A DNA stretch of 64,000 bases from Leclercia adecarboxylata (GCF_023639785.1 NZ_CP098325.1:2356001-2420000); one strand, 5' to 3'. Positions 8,769-18,444 are shown, counted from the first letter of the stretch. The notes: a model not told the origin generated them from the sequence alone. A program made the numbers and translations.

Positions 8769-9675
8769 GGACAGGCTCCTGTGTCGATTGGGTGGTCACG
8801 GAACGGCTGCGGGTGGCGCGGGCGCTGTTCACCGCCGAGCGGCGCTCGCTGCGGGCCAGCCCCCGTTCAACCAGATGCTGAATGGCGGAGAGCACGGTGG
8901 TGATCACCAGATACCAGACGGCGCCGACCATCAGGAGCGGGATCACCTCCTGGGTGCGGTTGTAAATCATCTGGATGGTGTAGAACAGCTCCGGCATCGC
9001 CAGGACGTACACCATCGCCGTGCCTTTGGCGAGGCTGATGACCTCGTTAAACCCGGCCGGGAGAATGGTGCGCAGCGCCTGGGGCAGGATGATGCGCAGG
9101 GTGCGGCGCGAGGCCGGTAAACCCAGCGCCGCGGCCGCTTCGTACTGGCCGTGATCGACCCCTAAGAAGCCGCCGCGAACGATCTCCGCGGTATAGGCGC
9201 TCTGCACCAGCGTCAGCCCGACGACGGCCGTGGAAAACTGCCCCAGCACGTTGATGGTCTCAAAGCTGCCCCAGGTGATGCCGGTGAACGGCACGCCAAG
9301 GGAGAGGGTGTCGTACAGATAGGAGAAGTTGTAGAGAACGATCAACACCACAATCAGCGGCAGGGAGCGAAACAGCCAGATATAGCCCCACGCCAGGGTG
9401 CTCAGCAGCCACGACGAGGAGAGCCGCGCCAGCGCCAGCAGGCCGCCTATCACCACGCTGAGCACGGTGCCGATCAGCGTCAGCAGCAGCGTCTGCCCTA
9501 CCCCTTCGAGGATCACCGGGTCAAAGAACCAGCGGGCAAAGACCGCCCACTCCCAGCGGGGATTAAAGGCCACCGACTGGACAACCACCGCCAGGACAAA
9601 CAGCGCGACAACGGCGCCAAGGGTGCGCAGCGGGTAGCGCGCCGGGACCACTTTGATGGTTTCAACGTTGTTCAT
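8752..9675 (-). CDS. Amino-acid ABC transporter permease (His/Glu/Gln/Arg family)
   Basis: 307 residues, an inner-membrane permease. A cytoplasmic N-terminus, one extra TM (about 17-36), and a BPD-type permease core (about 58-270) are visible. The EAA loop, EAAAALGLPASRRTLRIILPQA, couples to the ATPase. Only one permease gene is present, so it presumably homodimerises, unlike TcyL/TcyM pairs. The C-terminal tail is longer than usual (about 35 polar residues after the last TM). Counterpart in the yxe operon: YxeN. Confidence 0.9.
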   Translation of the reverse strand: MNNVETIKVVPARYPLRTLGAVVALFVLAVVVQSVAFNPRWEWAVFARWFFDPVILEGVGQTLLLTLIGTVLSVVIGGLLALARLSSSWLLSTLAWGYIWLFRSLPLIVVLIVLYNFSYLYDTLSLGVPFTGITWGSFETINVLGQFSTAVVGLTLVQSAYTAEIVRGGFLGVDHGQYEAAAALGLPASRRTLRIILPQALRTILPAGFNEVISLAKGTAMVYVLAMPELFYTIQMIYNRTQEVIPLLMVGAVWYLVITTVLSAIQHLVERGLARSERRSAVNSARATRSRSVTTQSTQEPVHASLS

Positions 9676-9684
9676 CGTCGTTCC

Positions 9685-10194
9685 TCATGCCGATTTACTG
9701 AACGCTTCGCGTACCAGCGTTTTGGTGAAGCGCAGCCGTCCGTCAAACGGCGGCTGGCTGTACTCTTCCGGGTCGCGGGTCAGATCGAACTGCGCCGCGT
9801 AGCCCTGGCTCAGGTAGAGCCGCACCGCTTCTGGCTGGCGAAAGCCGGTGGTGAGATAGATCTGGCTGTAACCGGCCAGTACTGCCCGCCGCTCCAGCTC
9901 CTGCACCACCCGGGCGGCAAGACCCTGCTGGCGCAGGGATTTGTCGGTCCAGATACGTTTGATCTCGGCGGTCTCTGCATCTAAGGGTTTGTATGCCCCG
10001 GTGGCGATGATTTTTCCGTCGCGCTCCAGCACAATAAACAGCCCCTGCGGCGCCAGATACCATTCGGTCAGTTCCACCTCGGCATCTTTAGAGAAGTAGT
10101 CGCCGTAGCGTGCCGCGTACTCGCCGAACAGCCCGTCGATGATGGGCTGAAGATCGGCGTCTTCCGGCGATACGTCGCGAAAAAGGTCGCTCAT
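9685..10194 (-). CDS. GNAT-family N-acetyltransferase (YxeL/SnaB-like by context)
   Basis: 169 residues with a single GNAT domain. The acetyl-CoA pyrophosphate loop is IWTDKSLRQQGLAARVVQ (R-Q-Q-G-L-A), preceded by the strand LFIVLERDGKIIATGAYKP. The C-terminal FRQPEAVRLYLSQGY is the usual GNAT alpha-4/beta-7 segment. It is embedded in the importer operon with 9-base spacings on both sides. In B. subtilis the acetyltransferase of the equivalent operon N-acetylates S-(2-succino)cysteine or S-methylcysteine before oxidation. I infer that role here; the family itself does not fix the substrate. Confidence 0.85.
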   Translation of the reverse strand: MSDLFRDVSPEDADLQPIIDGLFGEYAARYGDYFSKDAEVELTEWYLAPQGLFIVLERDGKIIATGAYKPLDAETAEIKRIWTDKSLRQQGLAARVVQELERRAVLAGYSQIYLTTGFRQPEAVRLYLSQGYAAQFDLTRDPEEYSQPPFDGRLRFTKTLVREAFSKSA

Positions 10195-10203
10195 GGGATC
10201 TCC

Positions 10204-11136
10204 TTAGTCGCCGAGGCCAGCCGGGTTAACTTCTGATGCCGGAATACGCTCCACGCCTTCCCCCCAGCGGTTCAGCACCCTGTCGTAGTCGCCGTTTTTG
10301 ATCGCGCCGTTGAGTGCGGTCTGTACCGGCTCCGCCAGGCCGCTGCCTTTTTTCAGGGTCACGGCAATGTGCGCCGCTTTCGGCCAGCCGCCGTCGACGC
10401 TGCCCACCAGTTTGGTTTTGCCGGTCAGCGCCGCTTTCCACGCGCCAATCACGTTCGGGCCAAAGTAAGCATCCGCGCGACCGGACTGCAGCGCCAGGGT
10501 CTGGGCCGCATCATCTTTGGTGTAGATCGGGGTGAACGGCTTCAGCCCCTTCTTCTGGTTTTCGGCATCCCATGCCAGCAGGATCGCCTCCTGATTAGTG
10601 CCGGATCCCACGATGATCCGCAGCCCGGCGATGTCTTCCGCTGTCTCAAGTTTCTTGATCGGGCTGGTGGATTTCACGTAGAAGCCCAGCGAGTCTTTAC
10701 GGTAGGTGGCAAAGTCGAACTTCTCTTTGCGCTCTTTGGTGACGGTGATGTTGCTGATGGCCGCGTCGTATTTCCCGGACGTCACCCCCAGCGGCCAGTC
10801 CTCCCAGGAGGTCGGCACCACGTTCAGCTCCAGCCCGAGGCTGTCGGCCACCAGACGGGCGATATCGGCCTCGCTGCCTATCAGCGTTTTGTTGTCATCG
10901 GCAAACACCGTCAGCGGCGGCTGGCTCAGCCCGGCAATTGCCACGGTGAATTTCCCCGGCACCACCGGTTTGAAGCTGGCCGGGAGCAGGGCAATGGCCT
11001 CCGGGTTTTTCGCGGTGTTAATCGGCGTTTTGTTGGCCTCGAGGCTTACCCCGGTGCCATTAATGTTGACGTTCTCTGCCCAGACGGCAGGGGTAAAGGC
11101 CAGCGCGAGCGCCAGAATAAGCGATGATTTTTGCAT
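10204..11136 (-). CDS. Amino-acid ABC transporter substrate-binding protein (family 3), first copy in operon
   Basis: 310 residues. The signal peptide MQKSSLILALALAFTPAVWA is cleaved after AWA, and a type-3 solute-binding domain follows (KFTVAIAGLSQPPLTVFADD...; DAAISNITVTKERKEKFDFA). It is paralogous to the protein at 7098-7985, with an SGRADAYFGP/SGRADVFFGP block in both. It lies 11 bases after the monooxygenase gene and 9 before the acetyltransferase gene. In the yxe comparison it corresponds to YxeM. Confidence 0.88.
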   Translation of the reverse strand: MQKSSLILALALAFTPAVWAENVNINGTGVSLEANKTPINTAKNPEAIALLPASFKPVVPGKFTVAIAGLSQPPLTVFADDNKTLIGSEADIARLVADSLGLELNVVPTSWEDWPLGVTSGKYDAAISNITVTKERKEKFDFATYRKDSLGFYVKSTSPIKKLETAEDIAGLRIIVGSGTNQEAILLAWDAENQKKGLKPFTPIYTKDDAAQTLALQSGRADAYFGPNVIGAWKAALTGKTKLVGSVDGGWPKAAHIAVTLKKGSGLAEPVQTALNGAIKNGDYDRVLNRWGEGVERIPASEVNPAGLGD

Positions 11137-11147
11137 GGCAGTGTCTC

Positions 11148-12470
11148 TTATTGTTGTGTGAACTGATTAACGGGCTGATCTAACCCCAGGCTGTCACGCA
11201 GGGTGGTACCAGGATAGTCGGTGCGGAACAGGCCGCGCGCCTGCAACAGCGGCACCACCTGGTCAACAAAGCGCGGGAAGGTATCCGGCGTGCCGCCCTG
11301 GATGATGAACCCGTCTGCTGCGTAACCCTCAAACCACTGCTGTAAACCATCGGCCACCTGCTCCGGGGTGCCGGAAAAACGCGGCCGGGGTGAGGCCGCC
11401 TCCAGGGCCACCTGGCGCAGGGTTAGGTTGCGCTCCCGGGCGTTGCGCTTGATCTCATCCGTGGTGCTGCGGAAGCTGTTTTTGCCGAGGTCGCCGATAT
11501 CCGGGAAGGCTTCATCCAGCGGATACTGGCTGAAGTCGTGATGCTCGAAGTAGCGGCCGAGATAGTTCAGGGCATCATTAACAGAGACCAGCGCGGCGGT
11601 GGTCTGGTACTGCTGCTCCACGTCGTCGGCATCGTTGCCGACGATGACGCTCACCCCCTGGAAGATGTGCAGTTCATCAGCCCGACGGCCATGCTGTTTC
11701 AGCTGGCTTTTCACGTCGTGCCAGAAGGCCTGGGCCTCCTCAAAGGTTTCATGGTGGGTGAAGATGGCGTCGGCGTGTTTTGCCGCCAGCTTTTTGCCGT
11801 CGTCAGAGGCACCGGCCTGAAAGACAATTGGTCTGCCCTGCGGGGTGCGGCCAATGTTCAGCGGCCCGGCCACCTTAAAGAAATCGCCGTGGTGATCGAG
11901 GGTGTGCAGCTTTTGTGGGTCGAAGAACCGCCCGGTCTCTTTATTGCGCACAAAGGCGTCGCCCTCCCAGGAGTCCCAGAGCCCTTTCACCACGTAGAGG
12001 TACTCATCGGCGATGCGGTAACGCAGGGCGTGCTCCGGGTGTTTTTCCCGGGAGAAGTTCTTCGCCGACCCTTCCAGGGGCGACGTCACCACGTTCCAGC
12101 CTGCCCGGCCGTTACTCAGGTGATCAAGGCTGGCAAACTGGCGCGCCACGGTGAAGGGCTCGCTGTAGGAGGTGGACAAGGTCCCTACCAGCCCCAGCCT
12201 TGAGGTGACGGTCGCCAGCGCCGACAGCACGGTCAGGGGCTCAAAGCGGTTGAGAAAATGCGGGATCGACTTCTCGTTGATGTACAGGCCGTCGGCGACA
12301 AAGATGAAGTCGAGCTTGCCCGCTTCGGCCTTCAGGGCCGTCTCTTTGACGAATTCAAAATTGATGCTGGCATCGGCGGGGGCCGCCGGGTGGCGCCAGG
12401 CCGACATGTTCCCCGATGCGCCGTGCAGGATGGTGCCAAGACGCAGCTGTCGTGTTGCGGACATATTCAC
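11148..12470 (-). CDS. FMN-dependent monooxygenase, NtaA/SnaA/DszA family (YxeK-like)
   Basis: 440 residues, almost the same length as B. subtilis YxeK. It is a luciferase-like TIM-barrel enzyme using FMNH2 from a separate reductase. Family features: [20 protein letters not shown] near the N-terminus, [45 protein letters not shown] (about 130-140) and [26 protein letters not shown]. The family oxidatively cleaves C-S or C-N bonds. Between the M20 hydrolase and the binding protein it probably oxidises an N-acetylated S-substituted cysteine. No flavin reductase gene is present in the operon. An alternative ATG lies two codons inside the chosen start. Confidence 0.88.
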   Translation of the reverse strand: MNMSATRQLRLGTILHGASGNMSAWRHPAAPADASINFEFVKETALKAEAGKLDFIFVADGLYINEKSIPHFLNRFEPLTVLSALATVTSRLGLVGTLSTSYSEPFTVARQFASLDHLSNGRAGWNVVTSPLEGSAKNFSREKHPEHALRYRIADEYLYVVKGLWDSWEGDAFVRNKETGRFFDPQKLHTLDHHGDFFKVAGPLNIGRTPQGRPIVFQAGASDDGKKLAAKHADAIFTHHETFEEAQAFWHDVKSQLKQHGRRADELHIFQGVSVIVGNDADDVEQQYQTTAALVSVNDALNYLGRYFEHHDFSQYPLDEAFPDIGDLGKNSFRSTTDEIKRNARERNLTLRQVALEAASPRPRFSGTPEQVADGLQQWFEGYAADGFIIQGGTPDTFPRFVDQVVPLLQARGLFRTDYPGTTLRDSLGLDQPVNQFTQQ

Positions 12471-12479
12471 TCCTTACCC

Positions 12480-13601
12480 TTAAAGTTGATTCAGTGCTTT
12501 TTCCGCAAGCCGGGCGAAGTATCGCGCGGCGGGTTCGATTAAGGCTTCATCCGGGTTAAAAGCCGGATGATGTAAGCCGTACTGGCTGGCGCTGCCGATG
12601 CTGACGAAGGCGCCGGGGATCTGCTGGAGGTAGACGGCGAAATCCTCCCCGCCCATATGCAGTTCGGCCTGCTGCGTCTCGTAGCCGGTTTCCTGTGCCA
12701 CCGAGGTGGCAAACTCGGCCCAGGCCGCATCGTTAACCAGCGCGGTGGGCCCGGCATACCAGGTGATGTCGATCTGCGCGTTAAAGGCGCTGGCGAACCC
12801 GGCGGCGATTTCCGCCACCCGGGCCTTTACGTTCTGCTGCACTTCGGTGCGGTGGGTGCGCAGGGTGCCCTCCAGCTCAACGCTCTCCGGCAGGACGTTC
12901 CAGGTGTTCCCCCCGGTAATGCGCGTCACGCTCAGCACCACCGAATCAAGGGTGTTAACGTTGCGGCTGGCGACGCTTTGCAGGGCGGTGACCAGCTGGC
13001 TGGCGATGACAATGGCGTCGTTACCTTCGTGCGGGCGGGCGGCATGCGCCCCCTTGCCGGTAATGCGGAAGATAAAGCGGTCGACGTTGGCGTAGAACGG
13101 GCCGCCACGGGTGGCAAAGTGCCCCACCGGTAAGCCAGGTTCGTTATGCATGCCGAAGATGGCGCTGACGTCGCGCAGGGCACCGGCGCGAACCAGGCTT
13201 TTCGCGCCGCCGAAGTTCTCCTCCGCAGGCTGGAACAGGATCCGCACTCTTCCACTCAGCTCGCTTTCACGGGCTTTCAGGGTTAAGGCCGCGCCGAGGA
13301 TCACGCTGGTGTGGACGTCGTGGCCGCAGGCGTGCATGACACCGGCACGCTGCGAGGTAAACGCCACGCCGCTGCGCTCCTCAATGGGCAGCGCATCGAT
13401 ATCCGCACGCAGGGCGATCTGCTTTTCGCCCCTGCCCACTTCGGCCACCACGCCGGTAGGCAGGTCATAAGGCAGGACGGCGATCCCGGCCGCTTTCAGC
13501 CACTGGCGCAGGCGGGCGGTGGTTTCCACCTCTTCGCCGGAGAGCTCCGGGTTCTGGTGCAGCTCGCGGCGCCAGGCGATCAGCTGTTGTTCGAGGCTCA
13601 T
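12480..13601 (-). CDS. M20-family amidohydrolase (YxeP/SndB-like deacylase)
   Basis: 373 residues, an M20D metallo-amidohydrolase. The metal ligand motif MHACGHDVHTS (residues 89-99), the acidic PAEENFGGAK and the C-terminal MGGEDFAVYLQQIPGAF with GLHHPAFNPDE are all present, so both metal sites look intact. The relatives remove N-acetyl groups from S-substituted cysteines or hydrolyse aminoacyl amides. In the yxe pathway the equivalent enzyme deacetylates N-acetylcysteine to release cysteine. Its start overlaps the preceding monooxygenase stop by 4 bases. Confidence 0.88.
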   Translation of the reverse strand: MSLEQQLIAWRRELHQNPELSGEEVETTARLRQWLKAAGIAVLPYDLPTGVVAEVGRGEKQIALRADIDALPIEERSGVAFTSQRAGVMHACGHDVHTSVILGAALTLKARESELSGRVRILFQPAEENFGGAKSLVRAGALRDVSAIFGMHNEPGLPVGHFATRGGPFYANVDRFIFRITGKGAHAARPHEGNDAIVIASQLVTALQSVASRNVNTLDSVVLSVTRITGGNTWNVLPESVELEGTLRTHRTEVQQNVKARVAEIAAGFASAFNAQIDITWYAGPTALVNDAAWAEFATSVAQETGYETQQAELHMGGEDFAVYLQQIPGAFVSIGSASQYGLHHPAFNPDEALIEPAARYFARLAEKALNQL

Positions 13602-14593
13602 ACCGCCACCTCCCGCAGCTGTCGGGCCTGGGCCAGCAGGCGCAGGGACTGGACGCGGGCCGGGCCGTCGGCGACTGGGGTATCGATAATGAACTCATCA
13701 ATGCCCCACTGCTGATGCAGCGCCTCGAGCTGGTCGAGTACGAATTCGGCGGTGCCAGCCAGCAGAGACTGGGCGCGACGGGCGATACGCAGCGGCTCGC
13801 TGCCCGCCTGACGGGCAAAGGCGTAGGCCTGCTCTTCGCTGGCGACGGTCACCCGCTGGCCGTTCGCAAGCTCAACGCCCCAGACTTCGACTGCGCTCGC
13901 CAGCGCCCGGGCCTGCCCCTGGGTTGGGGCAACGATGGCCTGCACCGCGACAATCACCTCCCGGGCGCTGAGGGCGCGCCAGGTGCCAATCACCTCACGC
14001 AGAAGCGCGGGATCGCCGTTGAGATGGGCGGCAAACACGAAGTCCCAGTTAAGGCTGGCGGCAAGGCGTGCGCTCTCCGTGCTGGCCCCCAGCAGGAAAC
14101 CCGCCGCAGGCACCTGCGGGTGCGGGGTGGCGCGTACCGCCTCCTCCAGTGACGTCGGGTTAATCCAGCCGTTCAGCTGCGCCAGCTGGGAGGCAAAATC
14201 CCCCTTCTGCTGCGGGTTAAGGCCGAGCTGTAACGCCTTTGTCGACAGCGGCAGGCCGCCGGGCGCTTTGCCGATACCCAGATCCACCCGACCCGGGGCG
14301 ATAGCCGCCAGCAGGTTGAAGTTTTCGGCCACTTTGTACGGGCTGTAGTGTTGTAGCATTACCCCGCCTGAGCCGACCCGAATGCGACGCGTCTGCCCCA
14401 GGATCCAGGCAATCAGTAGCTCCGGCGACGGGCTCGCCAGTTGCGGGGTGTTGTGGTGTTCGGCAATCCAGAAGCGGTGATAACCCAGCGACTCGGCCTG
14501 CTGCGCCAGGCTTAAAGTGCGTGCCAGGGCATCGGCGGCCGTTTCGTGTTCTGCGACAGGACTTTTATCCAGAATGCTGATTCGCCATGACAT
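13598..14593 (-). CDS. Luciferase-like monooxygenase, MsnO8 family
   Basis: 331 residues when started at MSWRISILDKSPV (ATG at 14593). The frame runs open to 14626, but the extra eleven residues do not look like the family and the family usually begins just before LDxSPV. Typical blocks: HRFWIAEHHNTPQLASPSPELLIAWI, VGSGGVMLQHYSPYKVAENF and LAAIAPGRVDLGIGKAPGG. It is the first gene of the eight-gene operon, overlapping the M20 gene by 4 bases. The yxe operon has no MsnO8 counterpart, so this is an extra oxidation capacity. Its substrate is unknown. Confidence 0.82.
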   Translation of the reverse strand: MSWRISILDKSPVAEHETAADALARTLSLAQQAESLGYHRFWIAEHHNTPQLASPSPELLIAWILGQTRRIRVGSGGVMLQHYSPYKVAENFNLLAAIAPGRVDLGIGKAPGGLPLSTKALQLGLNPQQKGDFASQLAQLNGWINPTSLEEAVRATPHPQVPAAGFLLGASTESARLAASLNWDFVFAAHLNGDPALLREVIGTWRALSAREVIVAVQAIVAPTQGQARALASAVEVWGVELANGQRVTVASEEQAYAFARQAGSEPLRIARRAQSLLAGTAEFVLDQLEALHQQWGIDEFIIDTPVADGPARVQSLRLLAQARQLREVAV

Positions 14594-14703
14594 GTTGCAA
14601 TCTCGTTTGACTAAACATGTCGCCATTATTAAAGGGCGATTTCACCTCTGAGAAACAATTAATTTACATTTGGTTTGCCGGATTTCAGATATACCGCCCC
14701 GGA

Positions 14704-15243
14704 TTACTGCGCTGCACGCAGTTCGGCGATCAGGGCTTCGGCCTGCTGACGGGAGGTGATGCGCACGAAGCGAATGTGGGCATAGTTCGGGTTGAGCATG
14801 TCAGCTTCATACCGCGCCCGGTTGCTGCGCCAGGTTTTGATGGTCCACAGCAGAATCGATTCGCGACTAAAAAAGGAGCGGCGAAAGCTCTCCCGGTTGC
14901 CGGTGCCGGGCCACAGCTCCTGCTGCGTCCAGGCGCGTTTCGCGGCCCGGATCACCGCCTGGCGCAGGGTGCGGGCGAAACCATAATCTACCCATACCAC
15001 CAGGTCGACATCACGCCACTTCACGGGGCGGGTGCGGTTGTAGTTGCCGTCCAGCACCCAACCGGGGCTGGCGCTGAGGGCAGTCTCCAGCTTTGCGAAG
15101 AGGACCTCATCCGGGGTGCCCTGCCACGCCGGGAGCCAGTACAGGGTGTCCATTTCGATACAGGGCAGCGCCAGTTCAGCGGCAATTCTGCGGGCAAGGG
15201 TGCTTTTTCCGCTGCCGCTGGTGCCAATAATATTGATTTTCAT
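14704..15243 (-). CDS. P-loop kinase-like NTPase (adenylate kinase / FlaR-type)
   Basis: 179 residues. Walker A is GTSGSGKST (7-15). ELALPCIEMDTLYWLP matches the substrate-binding strand-helix of small kinases, and VLDGNYNRT resembles the FlaR/topology-modulation group. WVDYGFARTLRQAVIRAAKR with the Arg-rich lid (GNRESFRRSFFSRESILLW) follows. The phosphate acceptor is unknown. It lies 110 bases upstream of the monooxygenase operon on the same strand; whether they share a promoter is unclear. Confidence 0.8.
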   Translation of the reverse strand: MKINIIGTSGSGKSTLARRIAAELALPCIEMDTLYWLPAWQGTPDEVLFAKLETALSASPGWVLDGNYNRTRPVKWRDVDLVVWVDYGFARTLRQAVIRAAKRAWTQQELWPGTGNRESFRRSFFSRESILLWTIKTWRSNRARYEADMLNPNYAHIRFVRITSRQQAEALIAELRAAQ

Positions 15244-15587
15244 CGTTTCATCTGAGATTCGGAGAACGGGGCCAATATAATAATGTTTAACCGGTGTTAA
15301 TGAAACGCTATTTCTGGTAGTCAGGTTTATGCCAGGAATCCATTAATTTCTTTATATTTGCCTTAAGTCGGGTTATTCCCCGCTGGCCTTTATATCCGCG
15401 CTTTATTGATTGCATTTTTATTACATCAGCCGCCATTAACAGATAAAAAATAGTTAATAGTGACGCTATCCAATTGATTAAATTTTGTGGAGAATACGCC
15501 GTCCGTTTTTTAAAAAATAAGATTTTCACCTTGCCTGAACCTTTTTCGGGCGGCATTTCTTTACGCAGACATCAGCCGGAGTTATTC
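15244..15587. other. AT-rich intergenic region without a supported gene
   Basis: 344 bases, clearly more AT-rich than the surroundings. It carries the probable sigma-28 promoter of the chemoreceptor gene (15479-15505) and its leader. A minus-strand frame at 15308-15556 (82 codons, one hydrophobic stretch, basic C-terminus) has no recognisable relative or clear ribosome site and overlaps the promoter, so it is not called. Confidence 0.6.
15479..15505 (+). promoter_or_regulatory. Probable sigma-28 (FliA) promoter of the Aer-type receptor gene
   Basis: TAAATTTT, then 11 bases, then GCCGTCCG. The TAAA and GCCG cores sit at the exact sigma-28 spacing (consensus TAAAGTTT-N11-GCCGATAA); the last four bases of the -10 element diverge. 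The predicted transcript start is near 15512, about 75 bases before the start codon. Motility-class expression fits a chemoreceptor. Confidence 0.6.
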
Positions 15588-17123
15588 ATGAGGCGTAACA
15601 TTCACGTTACACAAAACGAGTACTTGCTTAACGAAGGGTCGACCTTAATGTCGACTACCGATACACAAAGTCATATTACGTACGCGAACTCGGCCTTTAT
15701 TGATGCCAGTGGTTATAAAGAAGAGCATCTTATTGGTGAGCCTCATAATGTGATCCGCCATCCGGATATGCCTCCGGAGGCGTTCGGTGATATGTGGTTT
15801 ACCCTGCAACAGGGCGAGAGCTGGACCGGGATGGTCAAGAACCGCCGTCACAACGGGGATCACTACTGGGTGCGGGCCAACGTCACCCCGGTTTATCAGA
15901 ATGAGGTTCTGACCGGGTATATCTCAGTGCGAAATATACCCGAGCGCCACGAGATTGACGCCAGTGAAGCCCTTTACGAGCGGGTGCGAAATAATGAAAT
16001 AAAAGGCCATCGTTTTTATAAAGGCGTGCTGGTCCGTCGGGGTATGCTCTCTTTTCTTTCGATATTTAAGCGGCTCAGCACCACAAAGCGCGTTAATTAT
16101 GCCCTGGGGATCGCCGCCCTGCTCTCTTTCGCCGTTCCTTTATTACTTCCTGCCGGGATAATTCAGACAGCGACGCTGGCGCTGCTGTTTATTTTGCTGG
16201 GACTGTTTCTCAACAGCCAGATCTGCCGTCCGTTAAAAACCATCGTAAAACAGATGCAGCGTATCGTGTCTGGCCGCAAAACGGATTACACCCATTTCGA
16301 CCGCGTTGACGAAATAGGCTTAATGATGCGGCTGGTTAATCAGTCCGGCTTAAACCTCAACTCGCTGGTGGACGATGTTGGGGCACAGATCGGCGGCATT
16401 CGCGATATCAGCCAGCAGGTGGCGAAAGAAGGCAATGCCTTGCAGGCACGTTCTGAGGAGACGGCAGACGATCTGCAGCAAACCGCCGCCGCGGTGGAAG
16501 AGATTGCCAGCGCGGTTAAGCAGACCGCCGAAACCGCAGAAGAGGCGATCCAGATGGCGGACCAGACCCGCGCCAGCGCATACCGCGGCGAGTCGGTGAT
16601 GAAGCAGACCATCGGCGTGATGCAGTCTGTCTCCCGGGATAACGGCCAGATTGTCGACATCATCTCCGTCATCGACCGGATCGCTTTCCAGACCAATATC
16701 CTGGCGTTAAATGCCGCGGTGGAAGCCGCCCGCGCCGGGGAGGCCGGTCGTGGATTCGCAGTGGTGGCTGCCGAAGTGCGTAATCTGGCCCAGCACTCGG
16801 CGTCAGCGGCAAAAGAGATCGCCGCGCTTATCGAGAAAAACGTCGCCAGCGTGAATGCCGGGGTGGATATGGTGGAGCAGACCGAAACCCAGCTGACCAC
16901 CATGATTGGCAACGTGCTGAACATGTCGGCGTTGATTAAGGAGATTGGTCACGCTACCCAGGAGCAGACCCAGGCCCTGACCCTGATTAACGAGTCCATT
17001 TCACGCATCGGGGTAATGACCCATAACAACACCGGGATGGTGGAGCACGTTACTCTGGCGGCTAACCACCTGACCCAGCGCACCACCAGGTTGCAGCAGG
17101 CGATTGGGGTGTTTGGCGGCTGA
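15588..17123 (+). CDS. aer: Aer-type methyl-accepting chemotaxis protein with N-terminal PAS domain
   Basis: 511 residues starting [14 protein letters not shown] (ATG 15588, GGAG upstream). The N-terminal PAS domain (about 15-115) carries [24 protein letters not shown] and [18 protein letters not shown], the FAD-binding PAS pattern of Aer. A hydrophobic hairpin follows (about 180-225), then a HAMP-like segment and the MCP signalling domain with [20 protein letters not shown] and [16 protein letters not shown]. No C-terminal NWETF-type CheR tether is present, as in Aer. It senses internal redox or oxygen and signals to CheA/CheW. It could be a paralogue rather than the E. coli aer orthologue, because the E. 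coli gene lies elsewhere. Confidence 0.85.
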   Translation: MRRNIHVTQNEYLLNEGSTLMSTTDTQSHITYANSAFIDASGYKEEHLIGEPHNVIRHPDMPPEAFGDMWFTLQQGESWTGMVKNRRHNGDHYWVRANVTPVYQNEVLTGYISVRNIPERHEIDASEALYERVRNNEIKGHRFYKGVLVRRGMLSFLSIFKRLSTTKRVNYALGIAALLSFAVPLLLPAGIIQTATLALLFILLGLFLNSQICRPLKTIVKQMQRIVSGRKTDYTHFDRVDEIGLMMRLVNQSGLNLNSLVDDVGAQIGGIRDISQQVAKEGNALQARSEETADDLQQTAAAVEEIASAVKQTAETAEEAIQMADQTRASAYRGESVMKQTIGVMQSVSRDNGQIVDIISVIDRIAFQTNILALNAAVEAARAGEAGRGFAVVAAEVRNLAQHSASAAKEIAALIEKNVASVNAGVDMVEQTETQLTTMIGNVLNMSALIKEIGHATQEQTQALTLINESISRIGVMTHNNTGMVEHVTLAANHLTQRTTRLQQAIGVFGG

Positions 17124-17199
17124 CTCCCACCACAAAAATGGCTAACCCGGCGAAAAGGTCATATCTTTTTAAGGCGACGATCGCCGCCGGGAGCCCTGA

Positions 17200-18444
17200 A
17201 TGAAAGCAGAGAAACTGACGTTAGCCTGTTCATTACTCGCCTGGGGCGCGCTCTATTATCTGCTGGGCTGGCTCTCACTCTTCCTCGACGGCCCCGACAT
17301 CCGGGCCGCTTTTATCTGGTTACCTTCAGGCGTCGCCGTCACCGCCCTCCTCCTTACCGCAAAAAAACAGTGGCTCGCGCTGGGGCTGGTCCTGTTTATC
17401 GCCCGTCTGGCGCTGGGCTTAACCTTTCACCACACCTTCCACGTGTCGCTGGTGCTGGGGGCGTTTTCGCTCCTCAGCCATCTGGGCATCGCCTGGTCGG
17501 TGCGCCACTTTTCCCGGGGTTATGACAGGCTGCACAAAATCGTTAACTGGATCATGGCCACGGTGGTCTTCAGCACCCTGAGCGCGCTGGCGGGCGTGGT
17601 CTGGCTCTCTTATCTCGCGGGCACCCTGCAAATGTCGTGGTTCTGGCTTGCGTGGAGCGCCAACGTCACCGGCACGCTGTTCGTCACGCCGCCGCTGATG
17701 GGCCTGCTGGCGCCGGATAAAGACGCGCGCCGCGAGTCGCTGGCGGGCGTGTGTCTGGTGTTCGCGATCCTGCTGGCAACGCTGTTTATCTTCAGCGAGG
17801 TGCCCGATCGCAGCGACAATATCGCCCTGATCTACTCTCTGGCCTGCCTGCCGTTAATCTTGCTCACCGCCACCACCGTGGTGTGCGGCAATCGCCTGGC
17901 GTCGGTGGCGTTTATTCTGTTCAGCGCCGTGGTGATCTACGCCTCCTGGCGGGAAACCGGCCCCTTCTATTTAGCCCGCCTGACGGCGGAAGAGTCGATT
18001 TTGCTGGCCCAGTGCTACCTCTCCGCTGCCGCCCTGCTGCTGGTCTTTATCCGCGCCCAGAAAACGCACCGGCAAAGGGATCTTCATGCCCGGAGCGTGG
18101 CATACTCTCTGGATATCGAAACCGGCCGCCTGGCATGGGATCCCCATGCCAGCACCCCTCTTGCCGCCGCGTTAGCCCCGGTTACCCGTCGGGAGGCGCT
18201 GCTCTCGCGCATTCCCGATCCACAAGAGCAGGCACACATGGCCGCCCGCTGGCAGGCTACTGCCGCAGGCCAGCCGGTTAAGGAGCAATTTCACTTTACC
18301 CTTGCCCTGCCGGGCCAACCGTCCGTGGTAATTACGGAGCGAAATATGCTGCTGATGACGGACAACGATCGCCCGGTGATTGTCGCATTCTGGTCTGAGG
18401 ATAACGCCAGCCTGTTTCAGCCCACGCCGCAGGAGGAGGGTTAA
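17200..18444 (+). CDS. MASE1-domain membrane protein without GGDEF/EAL output
   Basis: 414 residues. The first 290 or so form eight to ten hydrophobic segments matching the MASE1 sensor module (FIWLPSGVAVTALLLTA near 38-54; WLAWSANVTGTLFVTPPLMGLL near 150-170). MASE1 usually precedes a GGDEF, EAL or kinase domain. Here only about 120 soluble residues follow (SVAYSLDIETGRLAWDPHAS ... VVITERNMLLMTDNDRPVIV), which look like a degenerate PAS fold. No catalytic output motif is seen. A GGGAG ribosome site precedes the ATG. The stop is 2 bases before the next start, so the pair is translationally linked. Ligand and output are unknown. Confidence 0.75.
   Translation: MKAEKLTLACSLLAWGALYYLLGWLSLFLDGPDIRAAFIWLPSGVAVTALLLTAKKQWLALGLVLFIARLALGLTFHHTFHVSLVLGAFSLLSHLGIAWSVRHFSRGYDRLHKIVNWIMATVVFSTLSALAGVVWLSYLAGTLQMSWFWLAWSANVTGTLFVTPPLMGLLAPDKDARRESLAGVCLVFAILLATLFIFSEVPDRSDNIALIYSLACLPLILLTATTVVCGNRLASVAFILFSAVVIYASWRETGPFYLARLTAEESILLAQCYLSAAALLLVFIRAQKTHRQRDLHARSVAYSLDIETGRLAWDPHASTPLAAALAPVTRREALLSRIPDPQEQAHMAARWQATAAGQPVKEQFHFTLALPGQPSVVITERNMLLMTDNDRPVIVAFWSEDNASLFQPTPQEEG

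Noticed and set aside
15308..15556. 82-codon minus-strand ORF with one hydrophobic stretch
   Set aside because: It overlaps the sigma-28-like promoter of the receptor gene and has no good ribosome site or known relative; not impossible, but unsupported.
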